This document shows positions 48,162 to 55,859 of a stretch of 64,000 bases of DNA, one piece after another. The notes beneath the pieces were generated by a model. It worked only from the letters and a program-made list of their open reading frames with translations. It was not told where the DNA came from and did not search any database. The first letter of the stretch is position 1. The number at the start of each line of letters is the position of its first letter. The stretch is from Archangium sp. (GTDB taxonomy: Bacteria > Myxococcota > Myxococcia > Myxococcales > Myxococcaceae). The stretch spans positions 62,001-126,000 of the forward strand of contig JAUYRZ010000033.1 of assembly GCA_030695565.1 (NCBI GenBank), written 5' to 3'. A program made the translations under genes and the position numbers.

Positions 48162-50753
48162 ATGTCCGCGGCGTCGCTCCATGAAGCCCTCGATAGCGCC
48201 CGCGCCACTCGCGCTTTGCAGCGCGTGCTCCTCTCGGCGCCTGAAGGCATGGGCCGCTCGTTTGCCCTGAACTCGCTCGACGGCGTGCCGTTGCTCCGGG
48301 TGGAAGTGGGCCACGGCCGCCTGGTGAGCCAGACCCTGCGCGCGCTCATCGGAGAGGCCGCTGACGACGACGCCACCTGGCGCATGCTCCAGGCAGCCCC
48401 GCTGCTGGCGAGCCTGGAGCCCGAACGCGCCGCCGTCGCCGCCGAGTTGCTCGCGTCACTGCTGGGCATCCGCCGTGCTGATTTCCGCACCGCGAAGCTC
48501 GATGAAGACTCGCGGCGTGAAGGCGCGTTTCTCGAGCTGGCCCGCTGGCTGACGGAACGGGCGCGTGAAGGGCTGGTGCTGGCCTTCGACGACGCGCACC
48601 TCGCAGACGATGACGGCGCCGCGTTCCTCGAGCTGATTTCTCAACGCGAAGAGCCGGTGCCGATGGTGCTGGTGGTCTCGCATGACGCCGACGTGGAGCG
48701 CTTCACGCCTGCTTTTCGCGCGCGTCGTGAGGGGTGGGTGAGCTCACCCGCGTGGACTCGGATTGACGTCGCGCGGCCGGCGCCCGAGGCGCTGCATCAA
48801 TTGCTCACATCGGCCGGTGCTGCGCCGGCGCTGGCCTCCTCGCTCGCCGCGCACGCGCAAGGCAACCCCGGGCTCGCGTTGGGGTTGTGGAGCCTGGTGC
48901 GGGGCCATGAGAACGCGGTGATTTCGCAGCTGCCGCGCACGCTCGATGGGCTTCGGCTCGCCCGCGTTCGGGTGCTGGGTGACGAGGTGGTGCGCGCCTG
49001 CGCGACCCTCGCCGCCCTCGGAGGCGCTGCGCCCATCGCCGCCTTGTCGTCGGTGGATCCCGCGTTGCCGTTGCAACTCCAACCGGCGCTGGTGCACGGG
49101 TTGGTGCGCATGGTGCGCGAAGGGCAGCTCGAGCTGTGCCGCTTCTTCGACCCGCGCATGTCGCATGCGTTGAGCTCGGTGTTGCCGCCTGCGCAGCTGC
49201 TCGGCGCGCGGCTGGCGGTGGGCGCGTGGGCGGCGCAGGCCCTCGAGCAGCTCGATCTCGCGGGCTTCGCGCGCAGCGCCGACGTGCTGGTGCCGCTGGC
49301 CACTCCGGCGCTCGATGGCGTGACGTCGTCGCATTGGTACGAGGCGCTGGCGACCGCGAAACCCGGCCGCACCGATGCCGTGGCGTGGCTCGAGCTCGCC
49401 GCGCGCTCGGCCGTGGGCGTGCGGAAGCTGGTGCTGCTGCGGCGCATCGCCGAGGTGAAGCTGTTCCTCGGGCAGCCCGATGAAGCCATCGCGGTGGTGT
49501 TGGGCGCGGGCCGCCCTTCACCTGCTGCTGCACAGCCGTTGCCCGCTTCGGCCGCGGGCCGGGTGCTCGGTGGGCAGGTGCGCGGCGTGCTCGATCGCTG
49601 GGAGTCTTTGAGCATCGACGAGGCCCTCGCTGCGCTCGAGGTGGTGCGCGCTGAATCCATCTCGTACCTGGTGAAGAAGGAGGAGACGCAGAAGGCCTTC
49701 ACCGACCTGGAGAAACGGCTCGCGAAGACGAAGGGCGCGGCCGTGCCGCACTTGTGGATCCGCTGGGCCAAGGGTTGGAGCTGGTTCCTCTGCGAGATCC
49801 TCGGCCGTGCGCAAGAAGCGCTGCAGGCCTGTGCGCGCGTTCGCAAACAGGTGAGCGCCGAACAACTCGCCGCCGATGAAGATGCGATCGCCTTCGTGCG
49901 CGCGGAAGAGGTCGCCACCTGCAGCGCGGGTGAGTTCGCCCGGGCGATGGCGCTGACCGAAGAACACATCGCGCTCGCGGATCGCGCCGGCAAGCTGCGT
50001 GACGCGTGCCTGGGGTGGAACGCCCGGGCCATCGTGCACTACGGCATGGGTGAGCTGCGCCAGGCCCGCAAGGCCTTCGAGCGCTCGCTCGAGCTGGCGC
50101 GCAGCACCGGTTGGCTGCGGCGTGAGGCGATCACCTTGCACAACCTGTCGCTGGTGCTCGCGGAGCTGGGCGAGCTCGACGCCGCCTTCGCCGCGGAGAC
50201 CACGTACTCGCGGCTCTCCGTGCTGGTGGGCAATCACGCGGGCAAGGCCGAAGCGCCGCTGGTGCTCGCGGGCGTGGAGCTGGCGCGCGGCCGGCTGCCT
50301 GAAGCGGAGACGCAGTTGGCCATCGCCCGGAAGGTCGCCGAGGCCAACGCGTGGGACATGCTGATGACCTGGGGTCGCGCGCTGACCGGGCGGCTGCGGC
50401 TGCTGCGCGTGAAGGGCGGTGGTGACGTGCTGGAGATCACCAAGGCGAAGAACGATCTGATGGCGGCGATCGAGGTGCTCGAGGAGCGCAACGTCGGGTG
50501 GACGGAGGAGCTCGATCCCGGCGAGGTGGTGGGGCTCTATGCGCTGGCGCTCAAGTGGTCCGGCCAGGCCGCGGCAGCGACGGCTGTGATCGACAAGACC
50601 CTCGACCGGTTGCCCTCAGAGAACGTCGTCTCGCGGCAGCAGTTGCAGGTGGCGCGTGCCGCAGTGGCAGGGCTGTCACTCGATGCGCCGCTCCAGTGGT
50701 TCGAGGAGCGTGGTTTCGTTCGGCGCGTCGCGTTGTGGCGGAAGCTGAGCTGA
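48162..50753 (+). CDS. AAA-type ATPase-like protein with TPR C-terminus and degenerate Walker A
   Basis: This is an 863-residue cytosolic protein with the layout of AAA_16/STAND regulators. The P-loop position reads SAPEGMGRSFALNSL, where GMGRS replaces GxGKS/T, so the essential Lys is Arg and ATP hydrolysis is doubtful. Walker B is clear (LVLAFDDAHLAD). A winged-helix-like stretch follows (LRLARVRVLGDEVVRACATL). Residues 540-800 are TPR-type helices (CLGWNARAIVHYGMGELRQA, EAITLHNLSLVLAELGELDA). No DNA-binding C-terminus is seen. It may be a scaffold or signalling protein; it lies 69 bp after the PYP-V4R small gene. Confidence 0.75.
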   Translation: MSAASLHEALDSARATRALQRVLLSAPEGMGRSFALNSLDGVPLLRVEVGHGRLVSQTLRALIGEAADDDATWRMLQAAPLLASLEPERAAVAAELLASLLGIRRADFRTAKLDEDSRREGAFLELARWLTERAREGLVLAFDDAHLADDDGAAFLELISQREEPVPMVLVVSHDADVERFTPAFRARREGWVSSPAWTRIDVARPAPEALHQLLTSAGAAPALASSLAAHAQGNPGLALGLWSLVRGHENAVISQLPRTLDGLRLARVRVLGDEVVRACATLAALGGAAPIAALSSVDPALPLQLQPALVHGLVRMVREGQLELCRFFDPRMSHALSSVLPPAQLLGARLAVGAWAAQALEQLDLAGFARSADVLVPLATPALDGVTSSHWYEALATAKPGRTDAVAWLELAARSAVGVRKLVLLRRIAEVKLFLGQPDEAIAVVLGAGRPSPAAAQPLPASAAGRVLGGQVRGVLDRWESLSIDEALAALEVVRAESISYLVKKEETQKAFTDLEKRLAKTKGAAVPHLWIRWAKGWSWFLCEILGRAQEALQACARVRKQVSAEQLAADEDAIAFVRAEEVATCSAGEFARAMALTEEHIALADRAGKLRDACLGWNARAIVHYGMGELRQARKAFERSLELARSTGWLRREAITLHNLSLVLAELGELDAAFAAETTYSRLSVLVGNHAGKAEAPLVLAGVELARGRLPEAETQLAIARKVAEANAWDMLMTWGRALTGRLRLLRVKGGGDVLEITKAKNDLMAAIEVLEERNVGWTEELDPGEVVGLYALALKWSGQAAAATAVIDKTLDRLPSENVVSRQQLQVARAAVAGLSLDAPLQWFEERGFVRRVALWRKLS

Positions 50754-50762
50754 CCCACTGAT

Positions 50763-51641
50763 TTAGCTGAAGCTGCTGGCGATGAAGTCCCACGCGGCGG
50801 CCACCCGCGGTACCCGCCGCAACGCCTCGTGAGTCACCAACCAGAGGTCGTCGATCGGCAATGACTTCGCGTCAGCGGCGAGCTTGCGCGAGAGCCGGAG
50901 CAGCTCGAGCCGATGCACCTGCGCATACGGCGCGGGCACCAGCGCGACCCCCAGGCCCTGCTGCACCGCGCTGACCTGCATCACGAAGCTGTTGGTCTTG
51001 AGCACCGGCGGTTGACGCACGCGCTCCGAGAGCCAGCGCGCGGCGTGGAGGTGCTCGAGCCCCTGCCCCCAGGTGATCCACGGCACGTGATCCCAGCTCT
51101 TGAGCGGCCCCAACGCAGCCACCATCTCAGCCGTGGCCATCGGCACCCACTGTGCCCGCGTGAGCAGCTGCCTCACCAGCGGCCCACCTGAAGGCCGAAT
51201 GGTGCGAATGGCGAGGTCGGCTTCCCGGCGGGTGAGGTCGGCCTGCTTCACGCTCGCGTCGACCTCGAACCGCAGCTTCGGGTGCCGCGCCAGCAGGCCA
51301 CCCAGCATGGGCGCGACGAAGCTCTCCGCGATGCCCGGCGGCACCGAGAGCTTCACCGCGCCTTCCACTTCGCGCTCCAGTCCATCGAGCTCGCGGCGGA
51401 AGGCGTGCGAGGCGCGCTCCATCTCTTCTGCCGAGGCCAGCAGGCGCAGCGCGGTCGCGGTGGGCACGAGGCCCTCGCGGGTGCGGTCGAACAGCGGCAC
51501 GTCGAGCTCGGCCTCCAACTTCGCCAGCCGTCGTGACGCGGTCGAGGTGTCGAAGCCCAGCGCCTCGCCCGTGGCCGACAGCCGCCGCGTGCGCAGCAAC
51601 GAGAGGAACAGCTGCATGTCATCCCAGGGGACTTGCATCAT
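50763..51641 (-). CDS. LysR-family transcriptional regulator
   Basis: This 292-residue regulator starts MMQVPWDDMQLFLSLLRTRR. The N-terminal winged helix-turn-helix has LSATGEALGFDTSTASRRLA and LEAELDVPLFDRTREGLVPT. The effector domain follows (VKLSVPPGIAESFVAPMLGG, READLAIRTIRPSGG). It is divergent from the NAD(P)-binding gene at 51705 with 63 bp between starts, the classic LysR arrangement in which the regulator controls its neighbour and itself. The start at 51641 (or the next ATG, 51638) is chosen over the longer frame, which overlaps the neighbour. Confidence 0.9.
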   Translation of the reverse strand: MMQVPWDDMQLFLSLLRTRRLSATGEALGFDTSTASRRLAKLEAELDVPLFDRTREGLVPTATALRLLASAEEMERASHAFRRELDGLEREVEGAVKLSVPPGIAESFVAPMLGGLLARHPKLRFEVDASVKQADLTRREADLAIRTIRPSGGPLVRQLLTRAQWVPMATAEMVAALGPLKSWDHVPWITWGQGLEHLHAARWLSERVRQPPVLKTNSFVMQVSAVQQGLGVALVPAPYAQVHRLELLRLSRKLAADAKSLPIDDLWLVTHEALRRVPRVAAAWDFIASSFS

Positions 51642-51688
51642 TGCAACCTGACCTTGTGAAAGTGCGAGTTGAGTTGCGTCGGTGCAAT
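51640..51688. promoter_or_regulatory. Inverted repeat in the LysR divergon
   Basis: ATTGCA at 51640-51645 faces TGCAAT at 51683-51688, with a nested GCAAC/GTTGC pair. The site spans the regulator start codon and the promoter region of the divergent gene, so it is a candidate operator for the LysR protein. Confidence 0.4.
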
Positions 51689-51704
51689 CGACACTGTGGC
51701 ACAC

Positions 51705-52640
51705 ATGAGCAACTCACTCTTCGTGGTGTTCGGAGCAGGGCAGATTGGCAGCCTGGTGACTTCCCGCTTGTTGGCCGCGGGCCATCCGGTGAGGCAGGTG
51801 CGGCGGAGCGGCGGCGTGAAGGTCGACGGCCGCCTCGAGGTGCGGGGTGGCGACGTGGCGGAGCTTCGATTTGCTGAAGAGGTCGCGCGGGGTGCGACGG
51901 CGCTCATTCACTGCGCGGTGCCGCCGTACCACCAGTGGGGCGAGCTGCTGGAGAAGGTGAACGATGGCGTACTCCACGCCGCGAAGACGTCGCAGGCGCC
52001 GCTGGTGGTGCTCGACAACGTGTACGGCTACGGCCGCCCCGACGGCCCGATGAAGGAGACCAGCCCGGTGGCTCCGGTCAGCCGCAAGGGGGCGCTGCGC
52101 GCGAAGGTGGCGCAGAAGCTGATCGACGCGCACCGGGCGGGAGCTGCGCGGGTGGCCATCGCGCGCGCGGCTGACTTCTACGGGCCGGGCATCACGCTCG
52201 CGGCGATCTTCGGGGACCGGTTCATTCAGCGCGCGTTGAAGGGCAAGGCAGGGGAGTGTTTCGGGCCGCCCGACCTTCTCCACTCGTATTCGTATGGGCA
52301 GGACGTGGCTGATGGGCTGGTCACGCTCGCTTCTTCTGAGCGTTCATGGGGCGAGGTCTGGCACCTGCCGGTGGCGAAGGCCGAATCGACCCGCGAGGTG
52401 GTGGCGCGTTTCGGGAAGGAGCTGGGCACTCCGCTGGGGTGTGGCGTGGTGCCCGGGGTGGTGCTGCAGGCGCTGGGGTTGTTCACGCCCGCGGTGAAGG
52501 AGTTGCTGGAGATGCGCTACCAGTGGCAGCTGCCGTACGTGCTCGATGACTCGAAGTTCCGGGTGGCGTTCGGTGCGAGTGCGACGTCATGGGAGGCCGG
52601 GGTGCGCGCCACGGTGAGCTGGATGAAGACGCTCGGCTAA
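51705..52640 (+). CDS. NAD-dependent epimerase/dehydratase-family (SDR) protein
   Basis: This is a 311-residue extended-SDR protein. The N-terminal Rossmann motif is LFVVFGAGQIGSLV (GxGxxG). The region VLDNVYGYGRPDGP supplies the Tyr of the active site, followed by VSRKGALRAKVAQ. ARAADFYGPGI and HLPVAKAESTREVV are typical of the NAD-dependent epimerase-like group. It is probably the target of the divergent LysR regulator. The substrate is unknown. Confidence 0.85.
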   Translation: MSNSLFVVFGAGQIGSLVTSRLLAAGHPVRQVRRSGGVKVDGRLEVRGGDVAELRFAEEVARGATALIHCAVPPYHQWGELLEKVNDGVLHAAKTSQAPLVVLDNVYGYGRPDGPMKETSPVAPVSRKGALRAKVAQKLIDAHRAGAARVAIARAADFYGPGITLAAIFGDRFIQRALKGKAGECFGPPDLLHSYSYGQDVADGLVTLASSERSWGEVWHLPVAKAESTREVVARFGKELGTPLGCGVVPGVVLQALGLFTPAVKELLEMRYQWQLPYVLDDSKFRVAFGASATSWEAGVRATVSWMKTLG

Positions 52641-52643
52641 GCT
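52638..52643 (+). promoter_or_regulatory. Candidate -10 element (TAAGCT) overlapping a stop codon
   Basis: TAAGCT ends 7 nt before ATG 52651, and its TAA is the stop codon of the preceding gene. Confidence 0.3.
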
Positions 52644-52650
52644 CACGCCC

Positions 52651-52890
52651 ATGCGCGTGCTCTTCGTTCTGCTGGTGGGCTCGTTGTACTCCTGCAGTGG
52701 GCTGGTTCAGTGCAAGCCCGGTTCGTGCGCGGCAGGGGAGCACTGCGTGTACGTCGGGTCTGCGACCGCCCCGAAGTGTTTGACCGCGTGCGACCTCACG
52801 GACGGCGGCGGCTGCAAGGCGGGAGAACGCTGCGGCTGCGGCGGGACCTGCCAGGGCTGCGAGAACTGCGTGCCGGTCTGCCAGCCCTGA
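52651..52890 (+). CDS. Small cysteine-rich lipoprotein
   Basis: This is a 79-residue protein with a signal peptide MRVLFVLLVGSLYSC (lipobox-like LYSC). After the lipidated Cys there are 12 more cysteines in about 60 residues (CKPGSCAAGEHCVYVG, CLTACDLTDGGGCKAGERCG, CGGTCQGCENCVPVC), which should form a disulfide-bonded knot. The spacing resembles EGF/Dickkopf-like Cys-rich modules common in myxobacterial surface proteins. The transcript probably ends at the palindrome 52896-52936. Confidence 0.7.
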   Translation: MRVLFVLLVGSLYSCSGLVQCKPGSCAAGEHCVYVGSATAPKCLTACDLTDGGGCKAGERCGCGGTCQGCENCVPVCQP

Positions 52891-52893
52891 CTT

Positions 52894-52942
52894 CCGTTGT
52901 GACGAATCGGACATTGGGCCGGCCAATCGTCACAACCGAGTT
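52894..52942 (+). repeat. Left palindromic element flanking the DUF559-type gene
   Basis: GTTGTGACGA (52896-52905) pairs with TCGTCACAAC (52927-52936) around a 21-nt loop, and TTTT follows at 52941. Its reverse complement aligns with the right element at 53903-53953 through both arms and the loop, with only a few mismatches. The two copies are therefore inverted relative to each other. Confidence 0.85.
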
Positions 52943-52998
52943 TTGCCCCTGCCTCGAGATGTCAGTCCCGGGCGGTACACCGGGGCTCGGAGGCGTTC

Positions 52999-53901
52999 AT
53001 GGTCGAGGCAGAGGTGAATGGGATGGTTGGAGCGGGCGGGCTTTGCGGCCTGGTGACTCGCGCTCAAGCGCTCAAGTTTCTCACCGCGCGTCAGATCAAG
53101 AGTCGTGTGGAGACGGGCGCGTGGGGTCGGGTCCTGCCGAGAGTGTACCGAGTCGAAGGTGCGCCCAAGACGTGGCGCCAGAGCATTCAGGCGTTGCTGC
53201 TGTGGGGAGGAAAGGGGGCGCTGTTATCGCATCGGACCGCCGCGGCGCTCCACCACTTCAACGGCTTCTCCGAAGGTCCGCTTGACCTCACCAGCTTGCG
53301 TCAGCTGAGGGCCCCCGAACAGGTGCGCCTCTTTCGGGTGACCGCGGTAGCTGCATGCGACCGCGCGAAAGTCGATGACCTGAGCGTGACAAGCGCAACG
53401 CGAACGTTGATCGACCTCGCCGCGCTCCACGACTCGTACACCCTGCGCGCGGCGATCGACCAGGGACTGCGCGAGAAGAAGACGACCGTGGAGAAGCTTC
53501 TGGCGGCCGTGGCGCGCTCGGCGAATCGCGTTGGGGTGATCTGCATGCGCGGGGCGCTGCGAGAGTTCTCCGGCGAGGGCGGCCCGACCGAGAGTGAACT
53601 CGAGCGCCGCTCACTCGAGCTCATCGAGGCAGCGGGTCTGCATCGGCCCAAGGTGCAGTGGGGGCTCGTGGTGGGTCGGAAACAACGGCGGCTCGACTTG
53701 TTCTTCGAGGCGCAGGGAGTGGTGGTCGAGGTCGATGGCTACGCCTGGCACTCAGGGGTCGACAGCTTCGAAGACGACCGCGTGCGTAGCAACAGCCTGA
53801 CACTGGCCAACATTCGAGTACTCCATTGGACCTGGCAGGCGCTCCAGGAGCGGCCTGAGGAGCTGATCGGCGAGTTGTTCGTCGCGCTGAACCTGCATTG
53901 A
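52999..53901 (+). CDS. AbiEi-like winged-helix plus DUF559 (Vsr-like) endonuclease-domain protein
   Basis: This is a 300-residue protein. The N-terminal 90 residues resemble AbiEi-type antitoxin/wHTH domains (GLVTRAQALKFLTARQIKSR, GAWGRVLPRVYRVEGAPKTW, LSHRTAAALHHFNGF). The C-terminal 110 residues are a DUF559/PD-(D/E)XK-like nuclease fold: GPTESELERRSLELIEAAGL with a candidate Glu, RLDLFF, VVVEVDGYAWH and FEDDRVRSNSLTLANIRVLH. No separate toxin gene follows. The gene is bracketed by inverted palindromic repeats about 55 bp upstream and 2 bp downstream, so it may travel as a cassette. Substrate and role are unknown; genome defence or DNA repair are possible. Confidence 0.75.
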   Translation: MVEAEVNGMVGAGGLCGLVTRAQALKFLTARQIKSRVETGAWGRVLPRVYRVEGAPKTWRQSIQALLLWGGKGALLSHRTAAALHHFNGFSEGPLDLTSLRQLRAPEQVRLFRVTAVAACDRAKVDDLSVTSATRTLIDLAALHDSYTLRAAIDQGLREKKTTVEKLLAAVARSANRVGVICMRGALREFSGEGGPTESELERRSLELIEAAGLHRPKVQWGLVVGRKQRRLDLFFEAQGVVVEVDGYAWHSGVDSFEDDRVRSNSLTLANIRVLHWTWQALQERPEELIGELFVALNLH

Positions 53902-53902
53902 G

Positions 53903-53953
53903 AATCGGTTGTGACGATCGGCCGGGCCAATGGCCATTTCGTCACAACCGATT
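53903..53953 (-). repeat. Right palindromic element flanking the DUF559-type gene
   Basis: A perfect 15-bp stem (53903-53917 with 53939-53953) encloses a 21-nt loop that itself contains GGCC repeats. It lies between the convergent stops of the DUF559-type gene and the radical-SAM fragment, so it can also end both transcripts. Confidence 0.88.
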
Positions 53954-53959
53954 TCGCGA

Positions 53960-54541
53960 TCAGGCCCGTTCGGCCCGGGCCCGGTCGATCTCGGCCCGAA
54001 TCACGGCCAACTTCGCCTGCGCCGAGCCCCGGTAGAACAAGTTGAAGCTCTCGAACGGGATCATCCGCCCATCCGGCTGCGCCATGTGAATGCAGGACTT
54101 CTTGAGCGCGCGGATGTCCATCGAGTGCGCGTCCATGAACTGCACGATCAACACCCGGAACACGTTGTCGTACTTGAGGTTGGGCGGCGCGCTCACCTGT
54201 GGCAGGCAGCACAGCAGGTCCGACAGGCACCGCGCCTGGCTGTCAGGCGAATGGTTGGTGCTGAAGGTCTTGAACACCGCCTCCTTCAGGGCCGGGTCGT
54301 CTTCGAACACGATGGTGCTGCGTTCGCCGCTGAGCATGGTCTGGCTGTCGAGGTAGCGGGTGAGCGGCAGCACCTGGCACGCGCACGCCGACTTGCCGGT
54401 CTCGCACCTTCTGCGGTCGAAGACGCACGCGTCGGAGGTGCGCGATGAAGCGAGGGAGACCAGCGACGCGGGAGAACGGCGCGCCGAGCTGAGGGTGCGC
54501 GTGAACGGTGAAGAGCAGACCTGGCCGTGATGCGCTCGCAC
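53960..54541 (-). CDS. C-terminal fragment of a radical SAM protein (MJ0619/class-D-like)
   Basis: The open frame encodes 193 residues from a GTG at 54541. From residue 38 on it looks like real protein: CVFDRRRCETGKSACACQVL, STIVFEDDPALKEAVFKTFS, RVLIVQFMDAHSMDIRALKK, SCIHMAQPDGRMIPFESFNL, FYR. The last part recalls the C-terminus of MJ0619-type (class D) radical SAM enzymes (FMDAYNFD..., PDGRIIPF.TYN). The CxxxCxxC radical SAM core is absent, and the first residues overlap the start of the divergent membrane-protein gene. It therefore appears truncated at its 5' end and may not be expressed. The family assignment is from memory of the motif and is tentative. Confidence 0.45.
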   Translation of the reverse strand: MRAHHGQVCSSPFTRTLSSARRSPASLVSLASSRTSDACVFDRRRCETGKSACACQVLPLTRYLDSQTMLSGERSTIVFEDDPALKEAVFKTFSTNHSPDSQARCLSDLLCCLPQVSAPPNLKYDNVFRVLIVQFMDAHSMDIRALKKSCIHMAQPDGRMIPFESFNLFYRGSAQAKLAVIRAEIDRARAERA

Positions 54542-55384
54542 CCTGACTTGCCGACGGAGCACCTGCGGTTGGCGCAGGTGGTGGCGACCGCGTGGCTGTT
54601 CACCGGGCAGTCCGTCATGTGGCCCGCACAAACGCTGCTGTGGACCGGCGCGTTGGCGGTGATCAGCAGCGCGCTCTGCGTGGCCATCGTCTTCTCGCCC
54701 TACACGCGGGCGTGTTGCCTGTGCCTCGCTTCATTCATCGGGCTCGAGATCGCGCTCAACCCGACCTGGTTCTCCCACAACCGGCTGTTCGTCGCGGCGC
54801 TGCTGCTGATGGTGAGCCTGTCGAGCCGGCGGGTCTCGGTGCTCCCACGATGGCAGGTGGCGTTGGTGTTCCTCGTGGCCGCGCTCGACAAGCTGTCCTC
54901 ACCCGCCTGGCGCGATGGCCGCTTCATGGCCTCGTTCATCGCGGAGCTCGCGCGATTTGGGCTGATGTGGGCTCCCGGCGGGAAGACGGGAACGCCGAAC
55001 TGGCTCGCTCAGGCCTTGAACGAGGCCGGTACGCGCGAGGTGTGGATGGTGGTGGGGCTCTTCGCGATCGCGGTCGAGCTGTTCCTGGCCGGGTGCTTCT
55101 TGTTCGGTACTCGTTTCGGCGCGGGGCTCAACGTGACCTTTCACGTGATGGTCTACGCGGTCACCGGCAGCACGATGGGCCAGTTCTTCTTCGCGGGCGT
55201 CGCGTGTTCGCTGCTGCTCGTTCGTGAAGAGGAGCTGCCCAGCGCATGGGTGGCCGTGCTCGCCACCGTGGCTCTCGCAGGGCCCTGGACGCATCGGTTT
55301 CTTCCCTTGGGAATGCTGGTCGTTCTGTGGCTTGTTCGGCGGCACCATGCCCACGTGTCTCGTGTTCATCGCGACCAGCGTTGA
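54530..55384 (+). CDS. HTTM/DoxX-like polytopic membrane protein
   Basis: This is a 284-residue membrane protein with about seven helices (for example VISSALCVAIVFSPYT, LFVAALLLMVSLSS, MVVGLFAIAVELFLAGCFLF). The segment WQVALVFLVAALDKLSSPAW and the later GLNVTFHVMVYAV are typical of HTTM/vitamin-K-carboxylase-like membrane domains. No glycosylase or carboxylase C-terminal domain is present. ATG 54530 follows a possible GTG at 54527. The 3' end overlaps the next gene by 38 nt. Confidence 0.7.
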   Translation: MRSHPDLPTEHLRLAQVVATAWLFTGQSVMWPAQTLLWTGALAVISSALCVAIVFSPYTRACCLCLASFIGLEIALNPTWFSHNRLFVAALLLMVSLSSRRVSVLPRWQVALVFLVAALDKLSSPAWRDGRFMASFIAELARFGLMWAPGGKTGTPNWLAQALNEAGTREVWMVVGLFAIAVELFLAGCFLFGTRFGAGLNVTFHVMVYAVTGSTMGQFFFAGVACSLLLVREEELPSAWVAVLATVALAGPWTHRFLPLGMLVVLWLVRRHHAHVSRVHRDQR

Positions 55385-55859
55385 CGGTTTCATCGCGCGC
55401 CCTGACGGCGGCCTCGACTGGCTCAAGCGCGTCGAACGCGACGGTGAAGACTACGGCTTTCAGAAGTTCTTCGACTCCATCGATACGATCGTGATCGGCC
55501 GTGGAACCTATGACGTGACGCGCGCCTTCGAGACCTGGCCGTATTTGGGGAAACGCTGCGTGGTGATGACGCACCGGCCGACGACACCCCGGGTGAACGA
55601 AGAGTTCTTCGCGGGCACGCCGGCAGAACTGCTGAGCACGCTCGAAGGCCGCGTCTACGTCGACGGAGGCAACGTGATCAGCCAGTTCCTCGCCACGGGG
55701 CTCATCGAGCAGATGACCATCTCGCAGATCCCCATCGTGCTGGGCGAAGGACTGCCGCTCTTCAAGGCCCCGGGTGAACACCCGCTCACCCTGGTGGAGA
55801 GCCGCGCCTTCCCCTCTGGTCTGGTTCAGACGACCTGGCGCCTCACAGCGCGCACCTGA
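55347..55859 (+). CDS. Dihydrofolate-reductase-fold (RibD C-terminal) protein
   Basis: This is a 170-residue protein of the bacterial bifunctional deaminase-reductase C-terminal family: CLVFIATSVDGFIARPDGGL, DTIVIGRGTYDV, RVYVDGGNVISQFLATGLID-like (here GLIEQ) and LTISQIPIVLGEG-like segments. It binds NADPH in characterised relatives; most YyaP-like members have no known substrate. ATG 55347 lies 38 nt inside the upstream gene. The 3' end overlaps the convergent VWA gene by 17 bp. Confidence 0.88.
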   Translation: MPTCLVFIATSVDGFIARPDGGLDWLKRVERDGEDYGFQKFFDSIDTIVIGRGTYDVTRAFETWPYLGKRCVVMTHRPTTPRVNEEFFAGTPAELLSTLEGRVYVDGGNVISQFLATGLIEQMTISQIPIVLGEGLPLFKAPGEHPLTLVESRAFPSGLVQTTWRLTART

